NCBI GenBank assembly: GCA_023515745.1
Contig: JALECJ010000020.1
Coordinates: forward strand, 1,674,001-1,738,000
Direction of reading: 5' to 3'
Origin: Amoeboaphelidium protococcarum
Lineage: Eukaryota; Aphelidiomycota; Aphelidea
Length of the DNA: 64,000 bases
Shown: positions 10,982 through 23,306 of the stretch, piece after piece
Position numbering within the stretch: the stretch's first letter is position 1
How the letters are laid out: every line of letters starts with the position of its first letter
Notes under the pieces: model-generated
What the model was told of the DNA's origin: nothing
The model's input: only the letters and a program-made list of their open reading frames with translations
Database searches by the model: none
Position numbers and translations under genes: made by a program

Positions 10982-11434
10982 AGTTATTATTAATCACGGT
11001 AAGTAGATGGCAAAATTAGTTCAAACAGATAATTACTGTTGAAAGATAAGGATAGCCGACGGATATTTTCAATCGTGAAGAGATGGAATATTTTTATACC
11101 ATCAACACGTCCCAACATTCTGATATTATTATCCTCCTTAACTACCACTCAGTTTTAATCAAGGCATGGTATAAATTTTAAGTTAGACTTGCTGCTGAGT
11201 TCAAAGTAAATATAATTTACTCAAGAATAAGCCTAGCAGAAGATAAGCAGGTAAGTACTGCTGCAGATTGTAATAGTGACCTCTTTAACATTGTGAGCGG
11301 AGCACTATAAAACAAGTTCCGTCAAAGTGATAAAACTGAGTTAAAAATAACAAGGTAAAGGCAAACTAAATCTATTTTTAAAACTCAAGCGGAACGAAGA
11401 CACAGAAGAATCATGCTATTAATGCGAACAACAA
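10982..11434 (-). promoter_or_regulatory. Promoter region of the subtilase gene
   Basis: 453 bases between the subtilase start and the Gyp1 stop. The minus strand has a TATA-type element (GGTATAAAAATATTCC) at about 11085-11100. I see no further gene or RNA here. Confidence 0.5.
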
Positions 11435-12994
11435 TCATATACTCCAGCTTGATGTTTCCTGAGCAGATGATCTATTGAGGTGATTAGGAGAGCCATGGAA
11501 CAGGCTTTTCCACATGAACGCCTCACTAAGCAACACTTCAATTTCCTTGTCAGACCAATCTTTCGTTGGCGGTGATTAAAGGAACATTATAATGTCCTAA
11601 AATTCTAGACTTTTCAAATGATCAGTCCACTTGGCGAGAAATGCGCTGGCGACATATACATGAAAATCACTAAATCCATCTGGACCTTCACTGAGGTAGC
11701 TGTCCCACATTCTAATCACATTCCTGATTGACATTTCTCGCATAAGCAAGCAATTCATCCACCTGAAAGCAAACTGAATAAACTCTATCCCCTAACTCTG
11801 AAGGTGGAAATACAACTGCGAATCGATTCTGTTAATCAACTCTTTCATCTTACCAATCTATCTCTATATGCCCGGCTGAGAGTGCATGTAATTATCCTAA
11901 ATGCCATCCAATAGCTTGGTAAGGCACCAGAAAGTATCAGCCTCAACCAAGTCTATGACGCGCTATGGAATACTATCAAAATCCTGATTATCTTTGAAAA
12001 CATCAATGTCAATCTTGCTCTCTTCCAAATGTCCTGACAGGTAGACGGAATAGAACGGAGTAGCTAGATCATTAATTCCTTACACATAGCCACATGATGG
12101 ATGTCTAATAGCCCAGCAGAACAATATTCGCTCCAAAGATTATTGAATTCGATGATTCTGATACAACTTTACAGATGGATTAGTACGAGGAACATCAATA
12201 TGGATCTGGTGCCAAATTGCATGATTAATTTACATTGATAGAGTCAACTGTTGTTATTATTATTATTACTGCTGTTAAGACTACTTGGATTCTACTTAGT
12301 CTTGTTATTATTACAACTAAGTATTGTTTTAACTGTCAGAAGGGGAAGATAATATAAAGCTCTGAGATACATAGTCTCGATACTCGGCGCGACGCTTATC
12401 TAATACCTACTATCTTCTGTCATTATTAACAGGCATATACCCAAGCAGGAGTTGCCATACAACCATTCTGAATTCGTCAGGTACACCGGACCAAGATAAC
12501 TTGCGCAACTTTTCCAAGTCAACTGAATTGCTGGTACCGTCATTGAGTACTGCTTTAAACTTGTTAATTTTACTTATCTGCATATTAAGCTTGGTAACCT
12601 GAGCCTAGACATCATCTGATTAAGATCTATTGCCATTTCCAGCGAGATGGTGCTAGCCGCTTGAATTACTAGAGTTTAACTGGCCCTATTCAATCATGAT
12701 CCAATCTGCATCAGCATTCACCTGCGTCAACATTGACCGCTCCATAAATGAGGATGATTGTAGTCTAGAAGCATCGCTATTAGACAGTGTGGATGAAGCA
12801 GACGGTATAGTCTTTTACTAATGAATAATCGGTCGAGATATACTTGCGACACTCTCTCGGCCTGATTAAGGTGTCTATGGTAGTACTCTACCATCAATCT
12901 TTTTAGGTAGCGGGGACTACTGCTAGCTTGTAGGAGTCGCCACTTTATCAGCGAACCAGTCTTGATCATTCTAACTCAGAAATCTGCTGTCCAT
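11435..12994 (-). CDS. GYP1: TBC-domain Rab GAP, Gyp1/TBC1D22 type
   Basis: 519 residues, one exon, ATG 12994 to TGA 11435-11437. The N-terminal ~140 residues are polar and probably disordered. The TBC domain begins at KFKAVLND, with VDLEKLRKLSWSGVPDEFR, LLLGYMPVNNDRRQ, the arginine-finger motif IDVPRTNP, and the glutamine-finger motif GYVQGINDL, then WCLTKLLDGIQDNYMHSQPG and FAFRWMNCLLMREMS. Both catalytic fingers are present, so it should be active. A Gln-rich insert of about 35 residues (runs of TAA/TAG codons, about 12230-12330) splits the early TBC region. Gyp1/TBC1D22 proteins stimulate GTP hydrolysis by Rab1/Ypt1-type GTPases at the Golgi. The start is the first ATG giving a sensible N-terminus; another frame overlaps it (see rejected items). 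Confidence 0.93.
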
Positions 12995-13288
12995 CAGTTA
13001 CTTTTATTGTAATGAGCACAGATTGAGCACAGTAAGTAATAAAGAGTAAAGCTTCTTCGCTGTTGTTTGTTGGAACCAAAAAAAAATAGACGTTGTTGTC
13101 GAGATCTCCCAAAATGCCAGTGCCAGACAATGAAAGCTGCTTTACAAGATTCAATTATAGAATTGTGATGTTAAAAAAACTATTACATTCAGAGCATATT
13201 CAATCAATAATAGAGTAAAAGCAATACCGTAATTATAAATATCATTCTATTAACTACACGTATTATAAAGCTCAACAAAAAGATACTC

Positions 13289-16126
13289 TCATTACACAAG
13301 CAAAGATGACCGATCTGCATTGCGCGGCTCAATTTCAAGACTCTACTGGAACAATTAATCTTCAGCAGCCTTCATTGTCAATTAAATACCATTGTCATCC
13401 AACGGCATTTAAGATAATTCATGAATCTTGCCTCTAATCTCAGGTACCACCATAAAGTTGAAAGGCTTGTCTTGATACTACTGCACCTCGCGGATGAGCC
13501 CATAGATTAGACGCCGCTTGGCAAAGTTGACCAGAGAGCCAATCTTATTCGGATTTCCATCCTCCATGTAAGTGAGATCCAGCAAGTACACACCCAGATA
13601 CGGAATACACGGCGGATTAACGGTATGAAGCTTCTATCTGTACAGCTTATAGGAAGACTCGGCTGTCATCAACGTTTCCAGATCAGCCATCTTTTTACCA
13701 TACTTCATGGGAAGTTCCTTAATAGTATGCTTCAATCGCGTTATTGGTGCCTTGTTAAATCCAGCCACGAACGCCATCAGAGTTGAGAAATTACTCATCT
13801 TATAAAGATAGTATGCAATTTCTATGAGACGAGACATACGCTTCACTCGTTCATTCAAAGATTTCACCTCCAGTACAGACTTGGCAACCCAGAATGCAAC
13901 TTCATTAAAGCGTTTAGTGATCTTCATGATGCCTGGTGCGCGAATACTAGCATCCTCCTTAGTCCATGACTGGTTCAAAAATTCATAAGGCATAACGTTA
14001 TCAAATAGTTAAAACTCGATCAGCGTCAATTATCTAGCAATCTCTTCGGGATCACAATTGAATAAATTGACAACTTTCCCATTGGCCACCTTATTCTACT
14101 ATGAGCTAAACTTGACAGCAGGCGGGGGATCATTAAATTGCGCCTTTGCCTGCGAATTAATCCATGAGCCATCACGCAGCCTCATCATATTTTTCCTAAT
14201 CTATCTGGCCAGTGAGGGATGATCCTCAAGAACAACATTTTCCACAAAATCAAGAGCCTCCATCAACAGTTGATGCTTCATAAGAGACACAGCGCTCGGT
14301 TCATCGTCTTCGCTCTAACAATCCTGAGTGGAAGCAGTATGGTCCACAAAGTCATAGAAAAACTTCTTGGTCCACTACTACATAACATTACAGACACGTA
14401 ACTAGATTCTGAGTCTCATTTTTTCATAATCAGAAAACTGAGGATATAATTACTTTTAACGAGGAACGTGATATCTCTCAACCATCTTCTTTAGAAAAAT
14501 CAGCGGTGTAGTAAAACTTTAATAAGTCAATAAAAATGTCTTCAAGAAATCCATATAAGCATTAGAATCTGCCGATTCGCTACTACCAGCACTAGTCAGC
14601 GCTTCCACGAGTTTGTTCACCGTACCAGCTACTATGACTCCGTCACCGGCAGTAGAAAAGTTTATATTAGACTCAGAGTCAGCACCTTCTTCCCAAATAT
14701 TGACTAAATCGGTCTGATTTTTACCCAGCTCACTTTAAGACTACTTGGGACTCGTAGATATCTCTAAATCTAATAATAAAGCAGATCCAGGTCTCACATT
14801 CTACTCCATCAAATTCTCATTAAGATCTAGATCATTCTTACTGGATATCAGTCGAATGCCTCTGAAAGTCATAGACTGATCGATACCGAATCTTCTCCAC
14901 ATTAACGGCAAAACATGGCACAACTTTTTACTTAAATCAACTTCAACCTCAACTTTCACACCAACATCTTCCGTCGATGTTATTTGCAACTTACGAGGCT
15001 ACATGCGGTACTCAAGACAATCCACAGGTGACATATCCATGGCTATCGTCCATAGAAGATCGGATGCTTTCAATTTCTCCCCCGCACGAGTGTACAATGC
15101 AAAGACCTCAGTCGGTGGCACCTACAATAGACATCCATACTCTGCCGCAACTTGATTACTAAAGTTCAACAACTCCAATCCCTCGGCAACAGTCTGGCCC
15201 TCAGTCACCAGAATTTAAGTCATGGCCGGTTGTTCAATAGGATCAATTCTCTCTACGCCTGATTACGCTGCCTCAATCTTCTAGCTCAAATGCTCAGGTA
15301 CTTTGATTGTAAGAGGCAGAAATCTAATCTTGTACTGCAATTCCTCTGGATTAGCAGCAAGACTGTAAAACTCAAGAGTCTTGCCATCTTCCTGCGCCAT
15401 CCACGTCTTTCTCGACGGCATGTACAATCCATACTTGGCACCTTTACGCATTGAATTTCCCCCTGATTGAGGTGATACCACATTACTTCCATACGCTGAC
15501 GATCTATTTGCGCCAGTAAGAGACTTTGAACTAACGTAAGCGCTAAAGATAGAAGCAGACCAGGGAGATAATAAATCATCGTCATCATCTTCAGTCTCCA
15601 CAGCTAATCCCCTGGTTTTCAAATACTATTTGACCATGGCGACTAACTTATCAACATTCATCTAAGGATTAACCTTGAGTGTGAATTTGGTATCAACATC
15701 CGGTACAAACACCTTGATTAAAAAATCAGACGAGCCTTAATTAAAAGACAGCTACTGAATATCATTAATCTGCGGTGTGAGCGGAGTATTTACTCCCTGC
15801 GTACCTGAAGTACCAGTAGAGTGTTGAGACTTTTGATCTGCATCCAGATTAGCAGAGAACATTGTATTCTACCCAGAGCTACTCATAAACTCATTATCAG
15901 CGGCAGGACTGAGGGAAGAGCTCAAACTGGCATCATCGATAGGCAGAGAATTGAGAGATTACAGCGCCAGGGAACCATCACCACCCCCCGGACTCTAACC
16001 AAATACATCTTTAAATCTACCGCCAAACTTTTAATTAAACGCACTCAGACTCTCCCTCTGCTTCTTCTTCAAGGTATTAAAAGCACCCGCAAAAGACTAT
16101 TACAAATTACCACTACTATAACTCAT
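13289..16126 (-). CDS. RasGEF with RasGEF-N and talin-like N-terminal folds
   Basis: 945 residues without introns, ATG 16126 to TGA 13289-13291. The C-terminal half is a CDC25-type exchange factor: a RasGEF-N module (FLLTYQSFTTPLIFLKKMVE, YPQFSDYEKMRLRIQLRVCN) and the catalytic module (LTLIEFQLFDNVMPYEFLNQ, IRAPGIMKITKRFNEVAFWV, SNFSTLMAFVAGFNKAPITR, LETLMTAESSYKLYR). The N-terminal ~400 residues are unusual. After a Ser-rich leader, residues 130-290 read FLIKVFVPDVDTKFTLKVNP, KYGLYMPSRKTWMAQEDGKT, EELQYKIRFLPLTIKVP; this resembles the talin F0-F1 ubiquitin-like folds (GLF..WLE.GR.L..Y.L then YRKKQRPLKI). A second ubiquitin-like stretch may lie at 340-450. It should activate a Ras or Rap GTPase; the talin-like module suggests membrane or adhesion targeting. 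Domain resemblance of the N-terminus is by eye. Confidence 0.85.
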
Positions 16127-16555
16127 TACACTCTCTATTCAGAAATCTATAATAATATCAGACTATTTATTAGCGGACTATAATCTACTGATAATTAAAG
16201 TTCTTTATAAATAAGACAATATAATCAGTATACAAATGAGCAAATTTTGACACTTTTAGGCTAAATCAGCAGTAGTAAAGCTAATCAATCACACAATAGT
16301 AATAAAGATGGAGAAGACAATCAGTATGATGGAATGAAGTGAAATCCCCAACAACGATAATATCAAGAATTGAGAGAAGGGAACAATTGAAGGCGAAAGG
16401 GAACGAACGATAAGCGAGAGAGGCCAGACGCTCTTTTCCTTCTCTTTGTCTGTCATTCATCTCGTTTATCTCTTTTGCCAAGCAACGGCGTTATTATAGC
16501 AACAACAACACACTGAGCAGGGTTTGTTTGAAGTAAAAAATATATATATAGGGGA
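16127..16555. promoter_or_regulatory. Divergent region between RasGEF and Byr4-like genes
   Basis: 429 bases without a supported gene. A (TA)n tract at 16541-16550 preceded by an A-run looks like a TATA element but ends only five bases before the ATG chosen for the Byr4-like gene, so either that start is too far upstream or the tract is not its TATA box. Confidence 0.4.
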
Positions 16556-18148
16556 ATGCTATTTTTGGGTTATTAAAGTTCTGGGAAGAATTATTCTACT
16601 CTTAATAATTAGAGTGAGCGTGTCAAAGCGGAAGAGTAGAAGCTGCGTTAATGTGAACGTGATTTAGAGCAGATTTTTGGTGCACTTTTGAGTGGCGAGG
16701 TTGATAGTAGTACACTTTCGTCTTCCGATTAATAATAGTTATAATATGTCGAATGTTCCTTCAGTCTTCATGGTTCTGATCTCTCGAAGAGTGCTAAGTA
16801 GTAAGATAAATTGTTCTAGAGTACATATACTTCCGGTAGAAAGCCCACGGCTCTGAGTAAGCTCAGACGTTCTCTTGTTCGCTAGAAAGCCTCAACTTAG
16901 TCTCACACTAATTAGCCTATCAATGCTATAAGTCAAGATGCTGATAATAGCGTACTTTAGAATGGTTAATCGTCTTTGTTGAAATTGGAGTCTCAGTAGC
17001 AATAATAGTAAGAGTATATATAGAAGAAGAAGATTTAAACACATGCAGCAGATGTAAGTGTGGTGGAGTCGCACGTTACGCTGAGTCAGTCTATTGAGAG
17101 ATTATCTACCATCGCGGGGGATTTTAATGTGGATACAGCTGAAGAGTTTTCAATGTAGTCTGATATAACTGTGCTGGATACGCGCGATAATGTGTAGTTT
17201 TAGCATGATAAGAAATCTGTAGAACATGGTTCTATTCAGCAGGAAGTTGTAAGTATCGCGATATAAAGCGATTACAATGCCGCGATAACATTAGATCAAG
17301 ATAACCCTTCTATCGCTGCAATTGACTTAGAGTCAAAGGTGGTAGATGCCGTATCATCTGATATCAATTTGGTAAAAGAGGATATACCATCTGCACAGGT
17401 ATCATCGTAGAATGAATTGGAAAGTAATAATCATGAAAATCTTTAGATTTTGACTGAGGAAAGGACTGATGTGAGTGGTTAATAAATGGTCTTTGATTTG
17501 AAAACTCAGAGATGGATTGGGAATGAAGATGAATTGGACATTTTTGATCAGATGGAGGAAGAAGATGACCGAGTCGTGGATATTATGGATAACGACACTT
17601 TGGTGTAAAGTACGCATCAGAATGATACTACTAGTGCTAAGCAAGAGACCAGGAAGCTGTCTGAAGTTTTACTCAAAGATATCTAGCTCGGAAGTTTGGA
17701 GGATTTGGAGATTGACGACGTGGAATAGGATAACCATGATAATAATACTAGCAAGCCTGTGGTGTTAAAAATAGGACTTGGGAATGAATTGGATGATTTG
17801 GATATCATCACAGACTCTTCCGATAACTTGAATGATATTGATAATGATGATGACATGGCATTTACGCGTCAGTCTATGCATTTAGATAGCAATTCATAAT
17901 AATAATAGCAATAATAATCAAGAACCGCTAGAGACTCTGACACTCAGACGCTGAGAAGTATAAAGTCACTTGCGCCGTCTATTCAATCCAACTCTCTAGA
18001 GCCAGATTTGTCTTACTTTGAAGTGCCAGCTCGATTGGAAGAATGGGAGACGCAGCACAATGAATGGGTTCAGAGTCTTAAAGGTGAGAATTTTAGTTTT
18101 GAGGATGCCTTTGAAGCGTCAATCTCTTAGACGCGGAAGCCTAATTGA
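16556..18148 (+). CDS. Byr4/Bfa1-like septation or mitotic-exit regulator (tentative)
   Basis: One open frame of 530 codons, ATG 16556 to TGA 18146-18148. The protein is acidic, Gln/Asn/Ser-rich and mostly disordered. A short ordered motif near residues 315-345 reads MVFDLKTQRWIGNEDELDIF, followed by an acidic run, resembling the FDpe.mRW...EDElDpF boxes of Byr4/Bfa1, the two-component GAP partner controlling Spg1/Tem1. The C-terminus (ARLEEWETQHNEWVQSLKGE) is predicted helical. About 25 codons are TAA/TAG, including a Gln tract at 17899-17925. The start is uncertain, because a TA-rich tract lies immediately before the ATG and the next in-frame ATG is about 200 codons downstream. Convergent with presenilin (125 bases between stops). 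Reality as a gene is likely; the family name is a hypothesis. Confidence 0.6.
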
Positions 18149-18273
18149 AGAATCTCTCTACATCGATCAACTTTTGCAATTTAGTAAAATGATAACATCA
18201 TAATAAGAAAAGGATGCGCATGTAAATATATAATTATGAATGAATAAATCAGTCTATACTTGCAAATATCAAT

Positions 18274-19932
18274 TCACAGTATAATTCCTCTCATACTTGC
18301 ATAGTTTATGAAGGGAGACAATGTAGTGGAACCAACAAAGTAAAACAGGAGACCAAATGCGATAGATATCGGCAGAGCAGGAAGAGCCTTCTTATAAACA
18401 GCAAGTAGGAATATTGTCATTGTGAGACCAGTAAGTATAGCTATAATACACGCCATGGTGGTTATCCAGTCTGACGTGCTAGAAGTTCTTGCAATGAGAA
18501 CTGAATAGAATACAAAGTCGCCCAATCCCAGCTTCAAACCACTCTACTCTTCATCAATCTATTCAACATCGTCTCTATCGGCATTTTCAGGATTCTAAGT
18601 ATTAAGTTGTAAAGATCGCCTTTAAGGGAGCTAGATTCTGTCTTCAATAATTGGTACACTTGCCGTATTAGTATTAGGAGCAGCACTGCCAATGACTGAG
18701 GCAAGAGGAGAAGAAGCAGATTAAGATACGGCATGGGGATGTTGTATGAGATTAGACGATTCACTGTGAGTACTATCTTGGCTGCGTATACTGAGAGGGA
18801 TATTCTGAGACTAATTCTTCTCTTAATAATTATCCTCCGTGTCCACCATAAAGTACAACATTGTGACAGAGTATAGCAATGCTGGCACATCTCTATTTTA
18901 CTATCTTGAAGATTCAATCAATACTTTTAGAGGTCCGTACGGACATAATACAGCAATTAAATCCCAGATTGCAAGTATGGCTAGCAAGGCCCAAGTGGTC
19001 CATGAATCTAAACCGGTCAGAGCAAATGCCATCAATGAACTCATAATTACAAGGTATAACTACTAAATGTAAAGTGGAGCCCATGGAGTCTTTCTTTTTC
19101 TAACTTCCACAGTCTACTGTTACAATTGAGGCTCTTCAGTGTTCGATTCACTTGACTAGGTGGTGGATCTAAAATCTATGTGCCCACCGAAAATAGCAAT
19201 TATACCACCAGCTGAAAAATTCCACAAAAAGAACATCAAAGTCACGTAGTCTAACGGTATAGCAAAGACTTGAATTAAGTTCAAAGCCAACAGGTAAGAC
19301 ATAAATCCTAGCAAAGCTACAACAGTCAAGAATAGATACCCATACAATATTCTAAAGCATCCATACTTGAACAGCACCACAAACAGAATGGTGGCTACTA
19401 CAATCTGCGCGAGTATTATGAGAGCATTCTCCAACCCACCGCCCACTTTCTGCGACAGAGAGTCTGTGGGTGACTCTACATACCGACCAAAGTTTGAACG
19501 CTGCGGTCTATAGTCTGAGCCCATAAGAGAGATCTTCACCCACACAATAGAAAGAAAGATACACGCGAGCACAGGATTGATGATTGCGGCCACCTGGTTG
19601 ATAAAGTAAGCTAAATCTCGTGGATCATCGGGGTCCATATCGGCAGGCTGAGATTATCCATACATCGGATCTACTGCTACAGGATCCTTACAAATTTAGG
19701 CATGTGCGGGCCAGTCCTTTTTCTAACATTCCAATGAACAGTACCTGTATTCTGGCCCACAGACTGGGCACATGAACTCGGCCGGCTTATCACATAGAAT
19801 ACATGACGGAATCTGTCTTCTCCTCTATGAAGGAGATGATGACCCTTGCTAAGTCAAAGATTATTAAGGACCAGATGATGAAGATTACTAGGAATTGGCT
19901 AAATTAACATTGTTATCTTTATTTTCTGACAT
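18274..19932 (-). CDS. PSEN: Presenilin with an N-terminal MYND zinc finger
   Basis: 552 residues, one exon. Residues 44-83 form a MYND finger: [35 protein letters not shown], with the full Cys/His set. From about residue 110 it is a presenilin, the aspartyl protease of gamma-secretase. The catalytic Asp motifs are [18 protein letters not shown] (Asp324; usually YD, here WD) and [13 protein letters not shown] (Asp472), and the PAL motif is in [18 protein letters not shown]. About nine hydrophobic segments are visible. A long Ser/Asn/Gln-rich loop separates the aspartates, as in the family where it is cleaved on maturation. There is no stop, splice signal or frame change between the finger and the first membrane segment, so the fusion is in one frame. 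MYND fingers bind PxLxP-type peptides. TGA is at 18274-18276. Confidence 0.92.
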
Positions 19933-20837
19933 GGCTCCAATTTGTATAAAATGTTAGATGTGGCACTAGTAAGTGGTAAACAACAGGGAAGGAAGTGAAT
20001 GATGGACGAGCAACGGGAAGATTTGATCTTTGTTTCAGCGCCGGCGATAAATTTGAAACAGATAAGAGAGATTCACCGGCCGGGTGCCTAACTTTCTATC
20101 TCTTTTCTATTGATTATTGAGGCAAATATTACCTTTGCTGATGCACATGACCTCAAATTGTTTGTGTTTCATTAATTGTTAAGCAAAAATTTGCCTAATT
20201 ATTATTAGTAATAAAGATGGAGAGAAGCGGAAATTTTGAAAGGAAAAAGGTGATGTGAGTGTGATTGTAAGATAGGTGAGACTAGAGTGTTGCCGCTTGT
20301 GGATGGTAACGGCTCAGTCTAGTCGTACAATATCTTACAAACACTGCATCTTTTTACTGAAGAATGTAAAATGACAATCATCATGAGGAAGAAGAGATTC
20401 TATAGATTAAAATTACGCTAGAGAAGAAAATAGTTACATTGCCAAAGGCCAAGATGGCCAGATTCAGTGTCTATTTTTAGCCTGTGAAACGACGATCAGC
20501 TAATGAGCGCGCAACGTAATACAACGCTAGCAACCAGTCAGAAGCCGCGATTTAAAGTATTTGGTGACCTCATTCTAGATCGTGGAATTCTGAGAGTCGA
20601 TATTGAGTACAGAGGTCACACAAAGGCCGATTTTGGCAAAGTGTGACTTTGATTTAATTCATCACGGATTTTACTCATTCTCACATGGACTGAGAGAGTC
20701 GCATTTTCATCTCTACACAGCGGCACCTCTTCACTTTTTCATTTTTTCCACTTTATAAAATAGCCTTTGGATTCTATTTTGATCAGTCAATTTTTTTAAT
20801 TGTGAAGCACAAGCTAAATTATCATATATACTTTAAA
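19933..20837. promoter_or_regulatory. Divergent region between presenilin and BUD23
   Basis: 905 bases, the largest gap without a gene in the window. A TATAAAA at about 20753-20760 lies some 80 bases upstream of the BUD23 ATG and is a plausible TATA box. Short ATG-led frames near 20455 end quickly and have no family look. Confidence 0.5.
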
Positions 20838-21827
20838 ATGAGACCTGAAGACGAGAATCCTCCAGACTTGGTATGATTAATACGCCGCTACAATGCAATT
20901 AGATTATTATCGATTTTAAGAGTGTAGTTTTATGATTCTCGAGAAGCCAAAAAGTATACTGAAAAGTAAGTTTTGATTGTATAAGATTTCGCGTCATAAC
21001 TGCTGGTTGTTAAATATAATTTTCCACTCGTGTAATGTAGTTCTCGCATAGGCAAGATTTAAGTGGAGATGACTGAGCGGGCATTGGAGCTGTTGGATCT
21101 TGACGATGATTAGCCTTAATTGATATTGGATATTGGATGCGGGTCTGGATTGTCTGGCGATGTGCTGACTGAGCATGGACATCAGTGGATTGGAGTTGAT
21201 ATATCTGAGGCGATGCTTGATATAGCTGTAGATCGCGAAGTAGATGGTGATGTCATGCGCGTAGATGTGGGATAGGGTCTATCATTCCGACCTGGATCGT
21301 TTGATGGCTGCATCAGTATTTCTTGCTTGCAGTGGCTCTGTACGTCGTGTACTTCGGATCAAATACCACAGAAGAGGCTTTCATTATTTTTCACAGATTT
21401 GTACAAGATTCTACGTCATGGTGCAAAGGCCATTTTGCAAGTATATCCAGACACTAGGTATGATAAGCCCGATGGTAGCAATTCATAACTTGAACTCATG
21501 ACTTCTTGTGCCTTGAAATGCGGTTTCGGTGGCGGGCTTGTGATTGACTATCCGGAAAGCTAGAAGAAGCGCAAGTACTACCTCTGTCTTACTGTCGGCG
21601 GCGGAAGTAGTAGTAATAATGGCACTGAGTTTATGGGGCTTACTGATTAAGCATCAGGTGCTGGACCCATCAGAAATTCTTCTAAATAAGCCAAAAAGAA
21701 CGTTTACAAGAAGGGTATGACGCGTAAAGAATGGGTCTTGCACAAGAAAGAAGTCAGACGCAAGCGTGGTCTACCTGTCCCGAATGACTCAAAGTACAGC
21801 GGTAGGCGCAGAAAGGGTGGCTTTTGA
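20838..21827 (+). CDS. BUD23: BUD23, 18S rRNA m7G methyltransferase
   Basis: 285 residues from exons 20838-20870, 20928-20965 and 21041-21827; introns of 57 and 75 bases end in GTGTAG and ATGTAG. N-terminus [11 protein letters not shown] then [13 protein letters not shown] and [18 protein letters not shown] follow the Bud23/WBSCR22 pattern across both splices. The SAM-binding Rossmann motif is [16 protein letters not shown], with the acidic VDIS at the next strand. The typical basic C-terminus [20 protein letters not shown] is present. The enzyme methylates the conserved guanosine of 18S rRNA and works with TRM112 in small-subunit assembly in the nucleus. Length is as expected. Confidence 0.95.
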
Positions 21828-21936
21828 ATTTAATTTTTTATAATAATTATATCTCTCTTTATACTGCCATGATATGCTTACTTTACTGTTATCATCATTA
21901 AGCGCACTTAATCTTCTCTCGCCACAAATCATTATC

Positions 21937-22470
21937 ATGAAGCGATCACTTACATTTTTGGGAGGCAAGCTGAGACTTGTATAGGGGGACATAACGACTC
22001 TAAAAGTTGATGCCATAGTCAATGCAGCCAATGAAAGTCTCCTGTGTGGCGGAGGTGTTGATGGAGCGATTCATTAGGCGGCAGGACCGGAGTTGCTGCG
22101 TTTTAACAAAACTTTGGGTGGTTGCCCTGTTGGACACGCAAAACTGTCTCCAGGTTTCAATCTGCCTGCAAAGTACGTTATAAGCACTGTTGGTCCGATA
22201 GGTGAGAAGCCAGATCTATTAAAAATGGCGTATTAATCATGTCTCAAGTTGGCAATCGATAATAATATTCGATCCATCGCCTTTCCCAATATATCTACCG
22301 GTGTTTATGGATATCCTAAAGAGAGCGCTGCAAATTTAGTCACCTCTTTGCTTAAAGATTAATAAGCAGCGGGTCAGCTTGATCATTTTGATTAGATTGT
22401 TTTATGTACATTTGACAATGAGAACTATGATCTCTATGAAAAGTATTTGAACCAGAAGTTTCAAGATTGA
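21937..22470 (+). CDS. Macrodomain ADP-ribosyl hydrolase (MacroD/YmdB type)
   Basis: 177 residues, single exon. The macrodomain motifs are [58 protein letters not shown] and [19 protein letters not shown]. The NAAN asparagine and the GGGVDGAIH loop typical of active O-acetyl-ADP-ribose deacetylase and mono-ADP-ribosyl hydrolase enzymes are intact. It starts 110 bases after BUD23 on the same strand. No targeting signal is evident. Confidence 0.93.
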
Positions 22471-22546
22471 TTGATAATTAAACTTGAAGTAATAAAACAT
22501 GTCTTTTATTTTTAACTCATCGCAATAAGAATATATGTGTTTAATA

Positions 22547-23074
22547 TCATACTTGGTCGATGCCCTTCTATTAGGAACGAGCCAGACTGCTCTTTGAAAG
22601 GCGTAGCATCTCGCGCTCCTTTGTAAGAGGTGGAAATTAGAGAATGCTCATCACGGTCTGCAGCAGGCCAATTGCAACCAAAGCCCATCCACTGTATAGA
22701 CGCGCTTTATCAACGTAATCAGAGTAGTTTCCAGACTATTGAGTCAACAGTACGTAACTGGTAGAGGCGCCAATGGTCAAAATACCCACAAATACATGCA
22801 GCATCCCCGAGCCAAAGAATGTGATCAGAAAATACATCTAACTCGCAATCGCTTTTATATCAAAGTAGCTGAGGATAATCAGTAGTGCAAAGATGACATT
22901 GTAGATACGCAGAATAAAGTCCATCGCAGAGTCTGACGATTTGATACCCGGAGCTATTTGAACCATCATGTAAATGTTGGTTCCAACCAGGAACCCACAT
23001 GCCAGAGATGAGACTGCCTGTAAGAATCTAATGAACACTTTGTACACCAAACTATTCTAAGTTGTATCAAACAT
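22547..23074 (-). CDS. Four-TM membrane protein, TVP15/COPI-associated type
   Basis: 175 residues, single exon, with four hydrophobic segments: IRFLQAVSSLACGFLVGTNI, IYNVIFALLIILSYFDI, YFLITFFGSGMLHVFVGILT and SGWALVAIGLLQTVMSIL. The layout, size and polar C-terminal tail resemble the COPI-associated/TVP15 family of Golgi vesicle proteins, but no diagnostic motif allows a firm call. It lies downstream of the NEK gene on the same strand, with 232 bases between the NEK stop and this ATG; the two genes are separate because NEK ends at its own TGA. Confidence 0.7.
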
Positions 23075-23306
23075 TACTGATTATTCTGTTGCGACAACTA
23101 TTTACCTTAGATTACGATATGTATTACAATAGTAGAGTGGAAGATTAGATGGTGTATGATTGTAATTTGTGGCCGAGCCTGTTGCTACATTGCCGTTTGC
23201 GCTAAACAATGGTTGGCATGGAGATTTTGTAATCTAACGCGTGACACTGTTAGAAAGAATTACAATGGTATCAAGAGACATCACAGTTATAAAAACATAT
23301 TTTTAA

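Noticed and set aside
12966-13154. Minus-strand frame reading LSLSGTGILGDLDNN..ISELE
   Set aside because: Protein-like, but it has no ATG (the listed start is TTG), overlaps the Gyp1 start, and any two-exon model is forced. It might be real; I cannot support it.
18534-18917. 127-residue minus-strand frame inside presenilin
   Set aside because: Out of frame with the catalytic motifs; the true frame reads through the same DNA with TAG/TAA as Gln.
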